Below, piece by piece: positions 55,353 through 64,000 of a DNA stretch of 64,000 nucleotides (position 1 is the first letter of the stretch; the number at the start of each line of letters is the position of its first letter). The position numbers and the translations under genes are program-made. The notes beneath the pieces were generated by a model, which saw only the letters and a program-made list of their open reading frames with translations, made no database searches and was not told the origin of the DNA. This stretch comes from Cellvibrionales bacterium (GTDB taxonomy: Bacteria; Pseudomonadota; Gammaproteobacteria; Pseudomonadales; UBA7239), in contig JADJPU010000001.1 in assembly GCA_016713115.1 (NCBI GenBank), forward strand, positions 2,356,001 to 2,420,000, written 5' to 3'.

Positions 55353-55972
55353 GCAACACACCCGTTACCGACCAAGCCATCGCACTCGCGGGCATTGCGC
55401 AAGCTGCCATGTTGGTTAACCAACTCGCACGCGAAGGTAATGCCGATCAGCAAGCCATGCAATGCACTATCCACAGCATTCTGGCACTGGACGCGCCAGA
55501 CAGCGAAAGTATCTTCATCAACAGAAAACACCTACATTTAGGCTTAAAAACTGTGCGCGAAGCATTTGAGCGCGACACAGCATCCAGCGCAGAAACACTG
55601 CGCTATTGCGCCAGTATGCTGCACTTACAAAAACAACTCGTTAAAAACCCATCCATGCTGGATGCTTTGCGTAAACGCATCCAACAGCTGCAAAAACAAA
55701 TTGATTTGCACGGCGAACACACTTCCAGCCAAGTATTTAGCAGCATCGCCAGCATTTATTCCGACACACTGAGCACTTTCCAATTTCGTGTGCAGGTCAA
55801 TGGCCGCCCTGAGTTACTACAACAGCAAAACATTGCCGATCAAATCCGCACCGCGCTCTTTGGCGGTGTACGCGCCGCAATCCTGTGGCGGCAGCTGGGC
55901 GGCTCGCGCTTGGATTTTATTTTTCGTCGCAAAGCCATTTACAACGCCACCGTTGCACTAATGGAAGCCTGA
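55349..55972 (+). CDS. hflD: HflD, lysogenization-regulator homologue
   Basis: This 207-residue helical protein matches HflD (YcfC), a peripheral membrane protein first described as limiting lambda lysogeny, whose native role is not settled. The start DQAIALAGIAQAAMLVNQLA and the end FGGVRAAILWRQLGGSR with LDFIFRRK are the family landmarks. It follows mnmA with a 4-base overlap, its usual neighbour. purB normally comes next but here it is replaced by the tus genes, which start 3 bases after the stop. Confidence 0.92.
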   Translation: MSNTPVTDQAIALAGIAQAAMLVNQLAREGNADQQAMQCTIHSILALDAPDSESIFINRKHLHLGLKTVREAFERDTASSAETLRYCASMLHLQKQLVKNPSMLDALRKRIQQLQKQIDLHGEHTSSQVFSSIASIYSDTLSTFQFRVQVNGRPELLQQQNIADQIRTALFGGVRAAILWRQLGGSRLDFIFRRKAIYNATVALMEA

Positions 55973-55974
55973 GT

Positions 55975-56364
55975 GTGAAATTTTCCCTACTGGTGACAGC
56001 CGCCCCCTGCAACAGCGAAGCACCGGCGACGGCGCTGCGCTTTGCTAAAGCTGCACTGGAAAGCGGCCACAGCATCTATCGCATTTTTTTCTTCCGCGAT
56101 GGCATACATAACGCCAGCACTTTCAGCGTATCGCCCCAAGACGAAAACAATATCTCTGCTGCGTGGCAAGATTTCTGCGGAGAGCAGCAATTGGATGCCG
56201 TGATCTGCGTTTCTGCCGCCATTAAACGCGGTGTGCTGGATGCGGCAGAGAGCCAACGCTGGCAGCGTAGCGGATCCAACGCAGCACCACAGATGTCAAT
56301 TGGTGGTTTGGGTTTACTAACTGAAGCCATTATTCACAGTGATCGCGTCGTGACTTTTGGATAA
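55975..56364 (+). CDS. tusD: Sulfurtransferase subunit TusD
   Basis: TusD is the catalytic subunit of the TusBCD sulfur relay complex, which takes persulfide sulfur from TusA and passes it to TusE. The DsrE-fold protein of 129 residues starts at a GTG and carries the active-site Cys in LDAVICVSAAIKRG, the position of E. coli Cys78. The open frame extends 30 codons upstream inside hflD and is unlikely to be used. It is 5 bases before tusC. Confidence 0.92.
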   Translation: MKFSLLVTAAPCNSEAPATALRFAKAALESGHSIYRIFFFRDGIHNASTFSVSPQDENNISAAWQDFCGEQQLDAVICVSAAIKRGVLDAAESQRWQRSGSNAAPQMSIGGLGLLTEAIIHSDRVVTFG

Positions 56365-56368
56365 ACCA

Positions 56369-56743
56369 ATGCCAACTGTAACAGCAAAAAAATCCATTTT
56401 ATTTGTGGTACAGCACACACCCTATGGCAGCAGCGCCACACAAGAAGCCTTAGATGCAGCATTGGCTACTGCTGCCTTTGAACAAAATGTGCAATTATTT
56501 TTCAGTGGAGATGGCGTGTGGTCATTGCTCTGCTCACAACAGAGTGAACTCATTCAAAGAAAAAACATCGAAAAAGTACTGCATGCTCTGCACTATTACG
56601 ATATTGAATCTATCTATATCGACCTGAATTCATTACAGGAACGGGGTCTTGCTGCAGAAAACCTCACATTGCCCGCCACTGCGCTCACTGCCGCCGAACA
56701 AGCGGCGCTGTTTCAGCGCGCTGATTGCGTTATTACTTTGTAG
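56369..56743 (+). CDS. tusC: Sulfurtransferase subunit TusC
   Basis: TusC is the DsrF-like non-catalytic subunit of the TusBCD complex. The 124-residue product from ATG 56369 opens with KSILFVVQHTPYGSSATQEALD, the typical TusC start. GGA lies 7 bases before the ATG. A TTG four codons upstream is also open and would overlap tusD. Confidence 0.88.
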   Translation: MPTVTAKKSILFVVQHTPYGSSATQEALDAALATAAFEQNVQLFFSGDGVWSLLCSQQSELIQRKNIEKVLHALHYYDIESIYIDLNSLQERGLAAENLTLPATALTAAEQAALFQRADCVITL

Positions 56744-56751
56744 TGATCACC

Positions 56752-57051
56752 ATGACAACGCTGCACACACTCAACGCCTCCGCCAAACAACACGCAGAAC
56801 TGACTAAACGCCTCCTGCGCTGCGCCTCTCAAGGTGATGCCCTGCTATTGCTCGGCGACGGCACTTACAACTTAGCCGACAAAGCTTTTTTATTCGCCAC
56901 ACAAGAAAAGGGACTCTTGCTTTATGCCATGAGCATTGACCTGCAAGTACGCGGCCTGCAAACGATAGCTAACAACGCCACCTCAGCCGACGATGCGTTG
57001 TTTGTTGCGCTCAGTTGTCAGCACAGCAAAGTGGTGAGCTGGTTTCCATGA
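56752..57051 (+). CDS. tusB: Sulfurtransferase subunit TusB
   Basis: TusB is the small DsrH-like subunit of the same complex. The 99-residue protein from ATG 56752 has the LHTLNAS start and DALLLLGDGTYNL, the central strand of the family. Its TGA overlaps the tusE start (ATGA). Confidence 0.88.
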   Translation: MTTLHTLNASAKQHAELTKRLLRCASQGDALLLLGDGTYNLADKAFLFATQEKGLLLYAMSIDLQVRGLQTIANNATSADDALFVALSCQHSKVVSWFP

Positions 57052-57362
57052 GTCAAGCACTTTATGACCAAGAAGGTTTTTTATTGGACTTGACCGTATG
57101 GAATCAAGAACTGGCCACACAAATCGCTCAACAATGCAACATTGCTCTCACAGCTGCGCACTGGGAAGTGATTCACGCGCTGCGAGCGTTCTACCAACAA
57201 TTTGGCCTCTCGCCAGCTATGCGTCCGCTGTGCAAATATCTAAAAGAAAAATTGGGCGCAGAAAAATCCAGCAGCATTTATCTTTTGCAGTTATTTCCAG
57301 GCAGCCCAGCTAAATTGGCGGCAAAAATTGCAGGACTGCCTAAGCCAGACAACTGCTTATAA
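57048..57362 (+). CDS. tusE: Sulfur relay protein TusE (DsrC family)
   Basis: TusE accepts sulfur from TusD on its penultimate Cys and delivers it to MnmA on tRNA. The 104-residue protein has FLLDLTVWNQELA, HWEVIHALRAFYQQF and ends in GLPKPDNCL, with the catalytic Cys next to last. It lacks the second C-terminal Cys of dissimilatory DsrC, so it is the assimilatory TusE type. Together with mnmA upstream it completes the last steps of the tRNA 2-thiolation relay. Confidence 0.92.
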   Translation: MSQALYDQEGFLLDLTVWNQELATQIAQQCNIALTAAHWEVIHALRAFYQQFGLSPAMRPLCKYLKEKLGAEKSSSIYLLQLFPGSPAKLAAKIAGLPKPDNCL

Positions 57363-57371
57363 ATCCCACTG

Positions 57372-58658
57372 TTATGCAGGGCGCGCCAATAGCACCGTAC
57401 TACTGGTAGCGGAAAGATTTTGCAACGAAACTTCACCCATACCTGCAGGAACCAATACTGCCTGCTCGGCAGCAAGTGCTTTATCACTGCATTGCACACA
57501 GCCAATGACAGTTATCAGTAAAACATAGCTGCCTGCTGTTTTACACACAAAAATCGCATTAGGCTCGAGAGACAAACGCTGCACAATAAAATCGTCAAAT
57601 TGAACTATCTGCTCCAGCCTCACACCATCAACATCGCACAATACAGGAAATAACTGATCAGCAGGCGCGTCTAACTCAGCCAACTGCAGCGCCTCCTCCG
57701 TATCCCAATGGCTTTGCGTCAGCACTTTCTGCGCAAACGAGAGGATTTTTCTTTCATATACAGGTGTTTGAAACTCGATGGTGCGTACGCCATGTTGTAA
57801 TGCATGCGGTGTACGCAGTGGCACGGCCAATACATCGCCTTCATGCAACGAGCGCAAAGCCGTAAAAGATTCCATTGTCTTACGCAGAACCAGTTCTTTT
57901 TCTTTTTGTGATGCAGAAACCTCCTGCAACCACTGCTGCATTTGCAAGGCACTCACAGGTGCATTTTCTGCAAACCCATCGCGTTCACGCAACACATCAA
58001 GTTGCGCATCAATATCACGCCGAATAAGTGCGTAATCGCGCACCGCCTGCTGATACGCCGCTACAAACGTAGCATCATCAGAAAACTGCTTGCGTTTATC
58101 CGCAGAAAACCCATAGCGAATTGCACCCACACCATCCGGCCATGCTGAGCGATCAACATGCGTGACGATATAAACTTCGCGCTTTTTTTCGTGCAACTCA
58201 AAATACAAATCGCCAAAGACTTCTTCAGGCAATGGATCAAGAATTTTCAATAAATTCAGCTGTTGCTGCCCAACACCGAGTACCGCATCCTGTGCCAATG
58301 ACAACAACCAAGTCAACGGCGTAGCACCAGTTTCTGTTGCCACTTGTGACACACCGCGAACTTCCATACCGGTGTACCAAATCTCCTGCCCCCACGGCTT
58401 GGGAATATGCACCGGCTGCAGACAAAAAGGCTGCGAAAAATCTAATAATGCGGCGTGCAAATGTGCGGCGATGGAACTCAGCGCAAGATTTTTTGCAAGT
58501 AATGCGTCTAAAACACCCGTTTGATCAGTAATACACGCACGCTGCAGTAGATTTTTTTCATCCACTTCACACACCGCATACAAAACCGGCGCATCGGCAT
58601 TAGGCAAATGCGTCTGTTTAAATGTACGGACCGAAAGTGTCACGCCTGCAGCACCCAC
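57372..58658 (-). CDS. Mannose-6-phosphate-isomerase-like protein of unknown role
   Basis: This 428-residue protein has class I phosphomannose-isomerase features. KPWGQEIWYTG lies near residue 88. The metal-site Glu/His pair is in LYFELHEKKREVYIV, and the His of the second cupin half in AVPLRTPHALQHG, followed by IEFQTPVYERK. The family pattern is recognisable but divergent, and an insert of about 100 charged, helical residues sits between the two halves. The catalysed reaction is uncertain. A GTG at 58658 is the presumed start, and the site before it is weak. It stands 12 bases after fadA and converges on tusE. Confidence 0.62.
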   Translation of the reverse strand: MGAAGVTLSVRTFKQTHLPNADAPVLYAVCEVDEKNLLQRACITDQTGVLDALLAKNLALSSIAAHLHAALLDFSQPFCLQPVHIPKPWGQEIWYTGMEVRGVSQVATETGATPLTWLLSLAQDAVLGVGQQQLNLLKILDPLPEEVFGDLYFELHEKKREVYIVTHVDRSAWPDGVGAIRYGFSADKRKQFSDDATFVAAYQQAVRDYALIRRDIDAQLDVLRERDGFAENAPVSALQMQQWLQEVSASQKEKELVLRKTMESFTALRSLHEGDVLAVPLRTPHALQHGVRTIEFQTPVYERKILSFAQKVLTQSHWDTEEALQLAELDAPADQLFPVLCDVDGVRLEQIVQFDDFIVQRLSLEPNAIFVCKTAGSYVLLITVIGCVQCSDKALAAEQAVLVPAGMGEVSLQNLSATSSTVLLARPA

Positions 58659-58670
58659 ATCTTGGCAGCA

Positions 58671-59873
58671 TTAACTTGAAAGACGCTCAAGCACCGTGGC
58701 AATACCCTGTCCTAAGCCGATACACATGGTAGCGACGCCCAAAGTCGCATCGCGCTGTTCCAACACATTGAGCAGCGTGCCGGTGATACGCGCACCAGAG
58801 CAGCCCAGCGGATGCCCCAAAGCAATCGCACCGCCGTTCACATTCACCTTATCCTCAAACGCATCCGACAAACCCAAGCCTTTCAATACCGCCAAGGATT
58901 GTGCAGCAAACGCCTCATTCAACTCCCAATACTCAATGTCATTTACCGATAAACCCGTTTGCTTCAGCACATTTTCCGTGGCCGGCACAGGGCCGTAACC
59001 CATGATGGAAGGATCCACACCCGCAACCGACATACCCAAAACACGCGCGCGCGGTTTCAGTCCTAATTGCTGTGCTTTTTCTGCCGCCATTACCAACATC
59101 GTTGAAGCACCGTCCGTGATTTGCGAAGAAGTTGCTGCGGTTACTGTGCCGCCTTTCGGGTTAAACGCTGGTTTTAATTTTGCTAGCGATTCCATCGTCG
59201 TATCGGCACGAATAGTTTCATCTTGCGTCAACAAAATCTTGGCACCGCGTATGTCGTGCCCTTCAATCGCAATAATTTCTTTATCAAAGCGACCTTCGTT
59301 ACGCGCCGCATTCGCGCGCGCATGCGAACGCACAGCAAAGGCGTCTTGTTGCTCACGCGAAATATTGTGCAAGATGGCGAGATATTCAGCCGTCAAACCC
59401 ATCATGCCTGCTGCTTTTGCCAATTTTTTACTCGCCTGTGGATTGGGCTCCAAACCGTAATCCATCGGCACATGCCCCATGTGCTCCACACCGCCGATTA
59501 AAAAAGTATCGCCGTATCCGCTGCGAATATTGCTTGCAGCAATATGTAACGCCGACATCGATGAACCGCACAAACGGTTAATGGTTTGCGCAGGCACGGT
59601 GAATGGAATGCGCGTGACCATGCTGATCATGCGTCCCACATTCCAACCCTGCTCTTTGGTTTGATTAACGCAACCCCAGATCACATCATCAATAGTCGCC
59701 GGATCCAACTGCGGATAACGATCCAACAGTTTGTTCACCAATTCCGCTGAAATATTGTCGCCACGACGAAAACGAAACGAACCATCTTTTGAGCGCGCCA
59801 TGGGTGTGCGTACAAAATCGACGATCACTGCATCACGAGGGTTGAGTGCGCTGCCTGCTTTAATTGATGTCAT
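58671..59873 (-). CDS. fadA: 3-ketoacyl-CoA thiolase FadA
   Basis: FadA cleaves 3-ketoacyl-CoA with CoA in the last step of beta-oxidation. The nucleophile Cys is in NRLCGSSMSALH near residue 100, and the catalytic His and second Cys in GHPLGCSGARI and TMCIGLGQG. The length of 400 residues and the EQGWNVGR segment are those of the FadA branch. It follows fadB by 23 bases, so the two form the usual FadBA operon and tetrameric complex. Confidence 0.94.
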   Translation of the reverse strand: MTSIKAGSALNPRDAVIVDFVRTPMARSKDGSFRFRRGDNISAELVNKLLDRYPQLDPATIDDVIWGCVNQTKEQGWNVGRMISMVTRIPFTVPAQTINRLCGSSMSALHIAASNIRSGYGDTFLIGGVEHMGHVPMDYGLEPNPQASKKLAKAAGMMGLTAEYLAILHNISREQQDAFAVRSHARANAARNEGRFDKEIIAIEGHDIRGAKILLTQDETIRADTTMESLAKLKPAFNPKGGTVTAATSSQITDGASTMLVMAAEKAQQLGLKPRARVLGMSVAGVDPSIMGYGPVPATENVLKQTGLSVNDIEYWELNEAFAAQSLAVLKGLGLSDAFEDKVNVNGGAIALGHPLGCSGARITGTLLNVLEQRDATLGVATMCIGLGQGIATVLERLSS

Positions 59874-59896
59874 GATAATGATCTCCTCGCTCGCAC

Positions 59897-62047
59897 TTAC
59901 GCAAAATATTTTTGTTGATTGGCTGCCATAGCGCGCTGACTCGCTGTCGGCTCGTACAACTTACCCAACGCGGCGTACTGCTCTGCCATCGCAACAAAGG
60001 CTTGCATACCAATCGCATCCATCCAACGGCATACACCGCCGCGGAACACTGGGAAGCCCAAGCCGTAAATCAACGCCATATCTGCCTCAACAGCACTTTC
60101 TACAATTTTCTCATCCAAGCACCGTGCCATTTCCGTACACATCGCCACCATCATGCGCGCAATAATTTCTTCATCTGAAAACTCTTTGCGTGCCGCTACT
60201 TCCGGTGCCAACAATGCGTAAACCTCATCTTTGGCGACTTTCACTGGCTTACCTTTTTTATCTTTTTCATGATTGTAAAAACCCACGCCGTTTTTCTGAC
60301 CGAGGCGTTTGTTGTCATACATGATTTCCAACGCAGTTTTGAAGTTTGATTTCATGCGATCTGGGAAGCCGTCTGCCAACACATGCGCCGCATGCACACA
60401 GGTATCAATACCCACCACATCACAGAGGAACGCTGGGCCCATCGGCCAGCCCCACTTTTCCATCACGCGATCAATTTGCTGAAAATCAGCGCCATCTTTC
60501 ACCAACTGCACAAAACCAGCAAAGTAAGGGAACAACACGCGGTTAACGAGAAAGCCAGGGCAGTCATTCACCACAATGGCTTTCTTACCCATGGCATTCG
60601 CGTAGGCCACAGTGCGCGCCACAGCATCATCTGAAGTTTTTTCACCACGAATCACTTCGACCAATGGCATCGCGTGAACAGGATTAAAAAAGTGCATGCC
60701 GCAAAAGTTTTGTGGTCGCTGCAAACTTTCTGCCAACTGTGAAATAGAAATGGTTGAGGTGTTAGAGGCAACGATAGCGTCATCCGCAAGAACTTTCTCA
60801 ACCTCACTCAATACGGACTGTTTTACTTTTATATTTTCAACAACGGCCTCAACCACCATATCCACTGACTTGACTTGCTCGTATGATAAAGTCGGCACGA
60901 TACGATTCAGCGTATCACCCATCACCGCAGGCTTCATGCGACCTTTTTCAACTTGTTTTGTCAGCAATTTGTTTGCTTCTGCCAAACCAAGATCCAAACC
61001 GTGCTGAGCAATATCTTTCATCACTACCGGCACACCTTTGTAAGCCGATTGATACGCAATACCGCCACCCATAATGCCTGCGCCCAACACTGCTGCGTGC
61101 TCTACTTTTTTAGAGGCTTTTTTCTCCCAACTTTTTGCCGTTTTTGCCAGTGCTTGATCATTCAAGAAAATACCAATCAGCGCTTGTGCTTGTGGTGTAA
61201 GCGCAACACTCAGAAACGCATCTGTTTCAATTTTTACCGCATCTGCGCTCGACAGCCGCGCCGCTTTCTCCATCGCGCTCACTGCCGCCATCGGTGCAGG
61301 AAAATTTTTCCCAGCCTGCGCCAACACCACCGCTTTGCCCGTGGTGAATGCCATCATCAATTCCAAATCACTCAATGCCAGCGCGCTGGTTTTTTCTTTG
61401 CGTCGTGCCGCGTAGTCAAATACACCCGCTGCAGCTTGTGCGCACAATTCAAACGCGGCATCGCGCAGCACATCACCTGCCACTACCGCATCGACAGCTC
61501 CCACTTCTAAAGCATGAGCCGGTTTCTGTTCTGCACCGCTGGCAATCCACTCAATGGCGTGATCGACGCCCAGCAAGCGCGGTAGACGCACAGTGCCGCC
61601 GAAGCCAGGAATGATGCCAAGCTTGGTTTCTGGCAAACCAATGCGCGCAGCATCACTCATCACGCGGAAATCGCAAGCCAAACACACCTCCCAACCACCG
61701 CCCAAGGCATAGCCGTTAATAGCAACCACCGTGGGAAATGGCAGCGATTCCAGCTCGCTAAAAATGCCATTGGCGCGTGACAAGTAGGCCGCAATGGCTT
61801 CGTTGCCGCGTGAAAATACGCCATTAAATTCCGTGATATCAGCACCGACAATAAACACTGACTTTGCACTAGTCAGCACCAAGCCTTTAATCCCCGTCGT
61901 CTTGCGCAAGGCATCTAGCGCAGCTGCCAGCTCGTCTAGCGTGGCGACATTGAATTTATTGATGGATTCGCCGCTGAGATCAAACTGCAATTCAGCGTAG
62001 CCGTCTGCTTGTTGCAATACCTTGATAGCGTTGCCTTGGTAAATCAT
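59897..62047 (-). CDS. fadB: Multifunctional fatty-acid oxidation complex subunit FadB
   Basis: FadB carries the enoyl-CoA hydratase and 3-hydroxyacyl-CoA dehydrogenase steps in one chain. The crotonase half (residues 1-190) has VFIVGADITEF and INGYALGGGWEVCLACDFR. It also has PETKLGIIPGFGGT with the active-site Glu. The dehydrogenase half has VLGAGIMGGGIAYQSA for NAD binding and the catalytic His in GMHFFNPVHAMPLVE. The C-terminal domain completes 716 residues, as in E. coli (729). It is transcribed ahead of fadA and divergent from the SGNH gene. Confidence 0.95.
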   Translation of the reverse strand: MIYQGNAIKVLQQADGYAELQFDLSGESINKFNVATLDELAAALDALRKTTGIKGLVLTSAKSVFIVGADITEFNGVFSRGNEAIAAYLSRANGIFSELESLPFPTVVAINGYALGGGWEVCLACDFRVMSDAARIGLPETKLGIIPGFGGTVRLPRLLGVDHAIEWIASGAEQKPAHALEVGAVDAVVAGDVLRDAAFELCAQAAAGVFDYAARRKEKTSALALSDLELMMAFTTGKAVVLAQAGKNFPAPMAAVSAMEKAARLSSADAVKIETDAFLSVALTPQAQALIGIFLNDQALAKTAKSWEKKASKKVEHAAVLGAGIMGGGIAYQSAYKGVPVVMKDIAQHGLDLGLAEANKLLTKQVEKGRMKPAVMGDTLNRIVPTLSYEQVKSVDMVVEAVVENIKVKQSVLSEVEKVLADDAIVASNTSTISISQLAESLQRPQNFCGMHFFNPVHAMPLVEVIRGEKTSDDAVARTVAYANAMGKKAIVVNDCPGFLVNRVLFPYFAGFVQLVKDGADFQQIDRVMEKWGWPMGPAFLCDVVGIDTCVHAAHVLADGFPDRMKSNFKTALEIMYDNKRLGQKNGVGFYNHEKDKKGKPVKVAKDEVYALLAPEVAARKEFSDEEIIARMMVAMCTEMARCLDEKIVESAVEADMALIYGLGFPVFRGGVCRWMDAIGMQAFVAMAEQYAALGKLYEPTASQRAMAANQQKYFA

Positions 62048-62082
62048 GTTCTATCCCCTGTCATAACGCAGCACTTAAACTG

Positions 62083-63179
62083 ATGCGAGCAAGTATTAAC
62101 CGGTTTCCACGCACCAGAAACACTGCTACAGTTTATCGGAATACGCCTCTTTTATCATTGACGACTGTGCGCTCACCACTCTCCAACATAGCCATCACGC
62201 TGCTCTCTCTGTTACTCACACTGGCACTGGCAGAATGCACCGTACGAACCTTGCAGGCCTTGGACTACTTACCCGTCTTCACGAAGAAAACCATCGACAA
62301 AGGCAATACCAATAACAAACGCGTCAATGCCAAATTGGTGAAAAGTAGCAACCCTGTTTTATTCATGGAGTTTGATCGCAACGATCCCAACATCAATAAC
62401 GCAGGATTTCGCGGCACGGACTTCGCTATAGAAAAAACAGCCGGCACTACGCGCATTGCTATTTTGGGAGACTCTGTAGCCTACGGTTATAGCGTTCCAA
62501 TCGAAGAGACCTTCAGTCATCTACTCAATAAGCAACTCAACCGTGATGGACAGAAAGTCGAAGTGCTCAACTTTTCTGTCAATGGTTATAGCACTGTTGC
62601 CGAACTGGAACTGTACAAAACACGCGTACGCGATTACCACCCAGATATTGTGCTGCTAGCCTATGTATTAAATGACCCCATCCCCTCTGCTTTTGTTGTA
62701 CAAAGTGTAGGCAGCGCCAGAAAACAAGCTGATGCTTTTCAGTGGCTATCACGCACAACACAATTTGGCGCATGGGTGTACTTAAAGTGGCAAGCCGTCA
62801 TGCAAAAAATTGACCAAAAAAAAATTATCGCAGTATCTATGCCAACCAAGATTTATGGAAATCGACAACACAAGCACTGACAGAATTAACCAAGCTTACA
62901 CAACAAGATGGCGCAAAGTTTGGCGTCGTGGTATTCCCTCTGCTGTTAGACTTCAGCAACTACCCCATGCACGATATCCACAAGCAAGTTGATGACACGC
63001 TGCAAACCAACGACATCAAATATATTGATCTCTTGAAAGATTTTAGTGCCATTCCTTATATGGATTTACGCCCTCACCCCAATGACGACACACACCCCAA
63101 TGCCACAGGGCACGCCATTGCCGCTGAAAAAATCTCCGAAATGCTAGAAAAAGATTTTTTGCCACCTAAGCAGCAATAG
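62083..63179 (+). pseudogene. Membrane-anchored SGNH hydrolase, interrupted by one frameshift
   Basis: A hydrophobic anchor (about residues 36-52) precedes an SGNH domain with nucleophile Ser in IAILGDSVAYGYS and the Asn block in YVLNDPIPS. The first frame drifts after a run of nine A at 62816-62824 and stops at 62880. With one more A the frame continues as KNYRSIYANQDLWKS and on to the C-terminal Asp/His block DDTHPNATGHAIAAEK, ending at 63179. The repaired protein is 365 residues. A GTG at 62167 is a possible later start. RNA polymerase slippage on the run could restore some full-length product. The last 14 bases overlap miaE. Confidence 0.75.
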
Positions 63180-63783
63180 CTGGCACACCGCTGTGGAATC
63201 GAAACTCTGCATCGGGTGATTCAATCAGCTCTCTTTCATTCTGCAAGAAAAAAGCAATGCGCTGCTCAATATCTTGCGTTGCTAATTTTCTCGCCAAGGT
63301 CAAATAGTCCATAAAATGGCGCGACTCCGACTGCAGCAAAGACAAATAGAATTTCTGCAGCACAGGATCTAAATGCGGAGCCAATGCTGCAAAGCGCTCA
63401 CAAGAACGCGCTTCAATTATTGCTCCAAGAATCAAGGTATCTATTAGCCTTTCAGGATCGCGCTTGGCAACATGCACATGCAAACCAGCTGCATAACGCG
63501 ATGCCGTGATCGTTTTGTACACCACACCGCGCTTTTTCATGATAGCTGCCACCTGCTCAAAATGACGCAATTCTTCACGCGCCAGCCGCGACAGTTTTTG
63601 CAGCAATTCGTATTGATCGGTGTGGCGATACATCAAGCCCAAGGCCGTAGAAGCGGCCTTTTTCTCGCAGTTGGCATGATCGATCAAGAGCAGCTCAGGC
63701 TCCTGCAAAGCACGCTCTATCCATGCCTGCGGCGTGCGACAGAGCAAAAATTCCGTAATTGCCGTGATATCAACCTGTTGCAT
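63166..63783 (-). CDS. miaE: tRNA-(ms2io6A)-hydroxylase MiaE
   Basis: MiaE is a diiron monooxygenase that hydroxylates the isopentenyl group of ms2i6A37 in tRNA. The carboxylate and His ligands are in LIDHANCEKKAAST, REELRHFEQV, EARSCERF and SESRHF. The length of 205 residues is usual for the pseudomonad type. It overlaps the convergent SGNH gene by 14 bases. Confidence 0.92.
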   Translation of the reverse strand: MQQVDITAITEFLLCRTPQAWIERALQEPELLLIDHANCEKKAASTALGLMYRHTDQYELLQKLSRLAREELRHFEQVAAIMKKRGVVYKTITASRYAAGLHVHVAKRDPERLIDTLILGAIIEARSCERFAALAPHLDPVLQKFYLSLLQSESRHFMDYLTLARKLATQDIEQRIAFFLQNERELIESPDAEFRFHSGVPAIAA

Positions 63784-63805
63784 AGCAATTTACACCACAA
63801 ACTCT

Positions 63806-64000
63806 CTACAAAGGCGCATGTTGAAAGTAGCGTTCATAATGCGCACAAGACAACTCATAAAACTCTTTATCTATTACATCGCGCAATTCACGAATACCTT
63901 TGCCTTGCGCTGACTCTGTTAAATGCAAACCATACTGCTCTGGCTCATCAATCTGACTTGCACCCGCTTTTAACAATTCCACCACCCAACTAACAGGCGC
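63806..64000 (-). CDS. C-terminal part of an unrecognised protein (5' end outside window)
   Basis: The minus strand is open from the window edge to a TAG at 63806-63808, giving 64 residues rich in charged and aromatic side chains (ends FYELSCAHYERYFQHAPL). No family was recognised. It is 22 bases upstream of miaE on the same strand. The start lies outside the window. Confidence 0.55.
   Translation of the reverse strand, partial: APVSWVVELLKAGASQIDEPEQYGLHLTESAQGKGIRELRDVIDKEFYELSCAHYERYFQHAPL

Noticed and set aside
57048..57362. Dissimilatory DsrC
   Set aside because: Only the penultimate Cys is present and the genes around it are tusDCB and mnmA, so this is TusE.

Overview
The window is a gene-dense (about 95% coding, roughly 50% G+C) stretch of ordinary chromosome from a gammaproteobacterium. 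The gene set and order resemble the Pseudomonas/Cellvibrio side of the class: exbB-exbD-lpxK-kdsB-phosphatase-murB, a CysI-type sulfite reductase followed by a DUF934 gene, algW beside a sulfate-activation gene, a ColRS-like pair beside an InaA-like gene, mnmA-hflD and fadBA. No insertion sequence, integrase, prophage, CRISPR array or plasmid gene was seen, so I read it as core genome with lineage-specific gains and losses.

Layout. 1-2.4 kb: tail of an unrecognised gene, then cysI and its DUF934 partner. 2.4-9.3 kb (minus): a MASE1 hybrid sensor kinase, pyk, scpA, scpB and rluB. 9.4-15.5 kb (plus): a crotonase gene and the cytochrome c maturation genes ccmABCDEFG, without ccmH or ccmI. 15.5-20.9 kb (minus): a sensor kinase, an alpha/beta hydrolase, gpsA and htpG, the last behind a near-perfect heat-shock (sigma-32) promoter. 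20.9-22.6 kb: a membrane glycosyltransferase-like gene. 22.6-32.3 kb (minus): murB, a low-molecular-weight phosphatase, kdsB, lpxK, exbD, exbB, dnaQ (frameshifted), rnhA, a methyltransferase, a DedA protein, tRNA-Arg(CCT), a GH17-type membrane protein and a small glutaredoxin-like pair. 32.4-38 kb (plus): a PP2C phosphatase, a second GT-C-like membrane protein, ettA, an SGNH hydrolase and cobU (frameshifted). 38-43.4 kb: algW, a single-subunit ATP sulfurylase (sat), a TerC protein, then ornithine decarboxylase and speE. 43.5-45.8 kb (plus): 4.5S RNA (ffs), dnaX and ybaB. 45.8-53.6 kb (minus): glutathione reductase, a truncated CysG, topA, a ColSR-like two-component pair and an InaA-like kinase. 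53.7-57.4 kb (plus): nudJ, mnmA, hflD and tusDCBE. 57.4-64 kb: a mannose-6-phosphate-isomerase-like protein, fadA, fadB, a frameshifted SGNH hydrolase, miaE and a partial gene.

Functional threads. Assimilatory sulfur metabolism is represented by sat, cysI, the DUF934 gene and the siroheme dehydrogenase. Sulfur delivery to tRNA (s2U34) is gathered in one run, mnmA-hflD-tusDCBE. Envelope biogenesis is represented by kdsB, lpxK, murB, two GT-C-like proteins, two SGNH proteins and the GH17 protein.

The points most worth a second look are a ten-A run in dnaX that should yield a short gamma-type product by slippage, the CysG protein that has lost half of its methyltransferase domain, the ccm cluster without ccmH/ccmI, the single-chain Sat beside algW, the sigma-32 promoter of htpG that lies on top of the start of the divergent gene, and three genes each broken by exactly one missing base in a homopolymer. 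I found no convincing wholly new multi-gene system.
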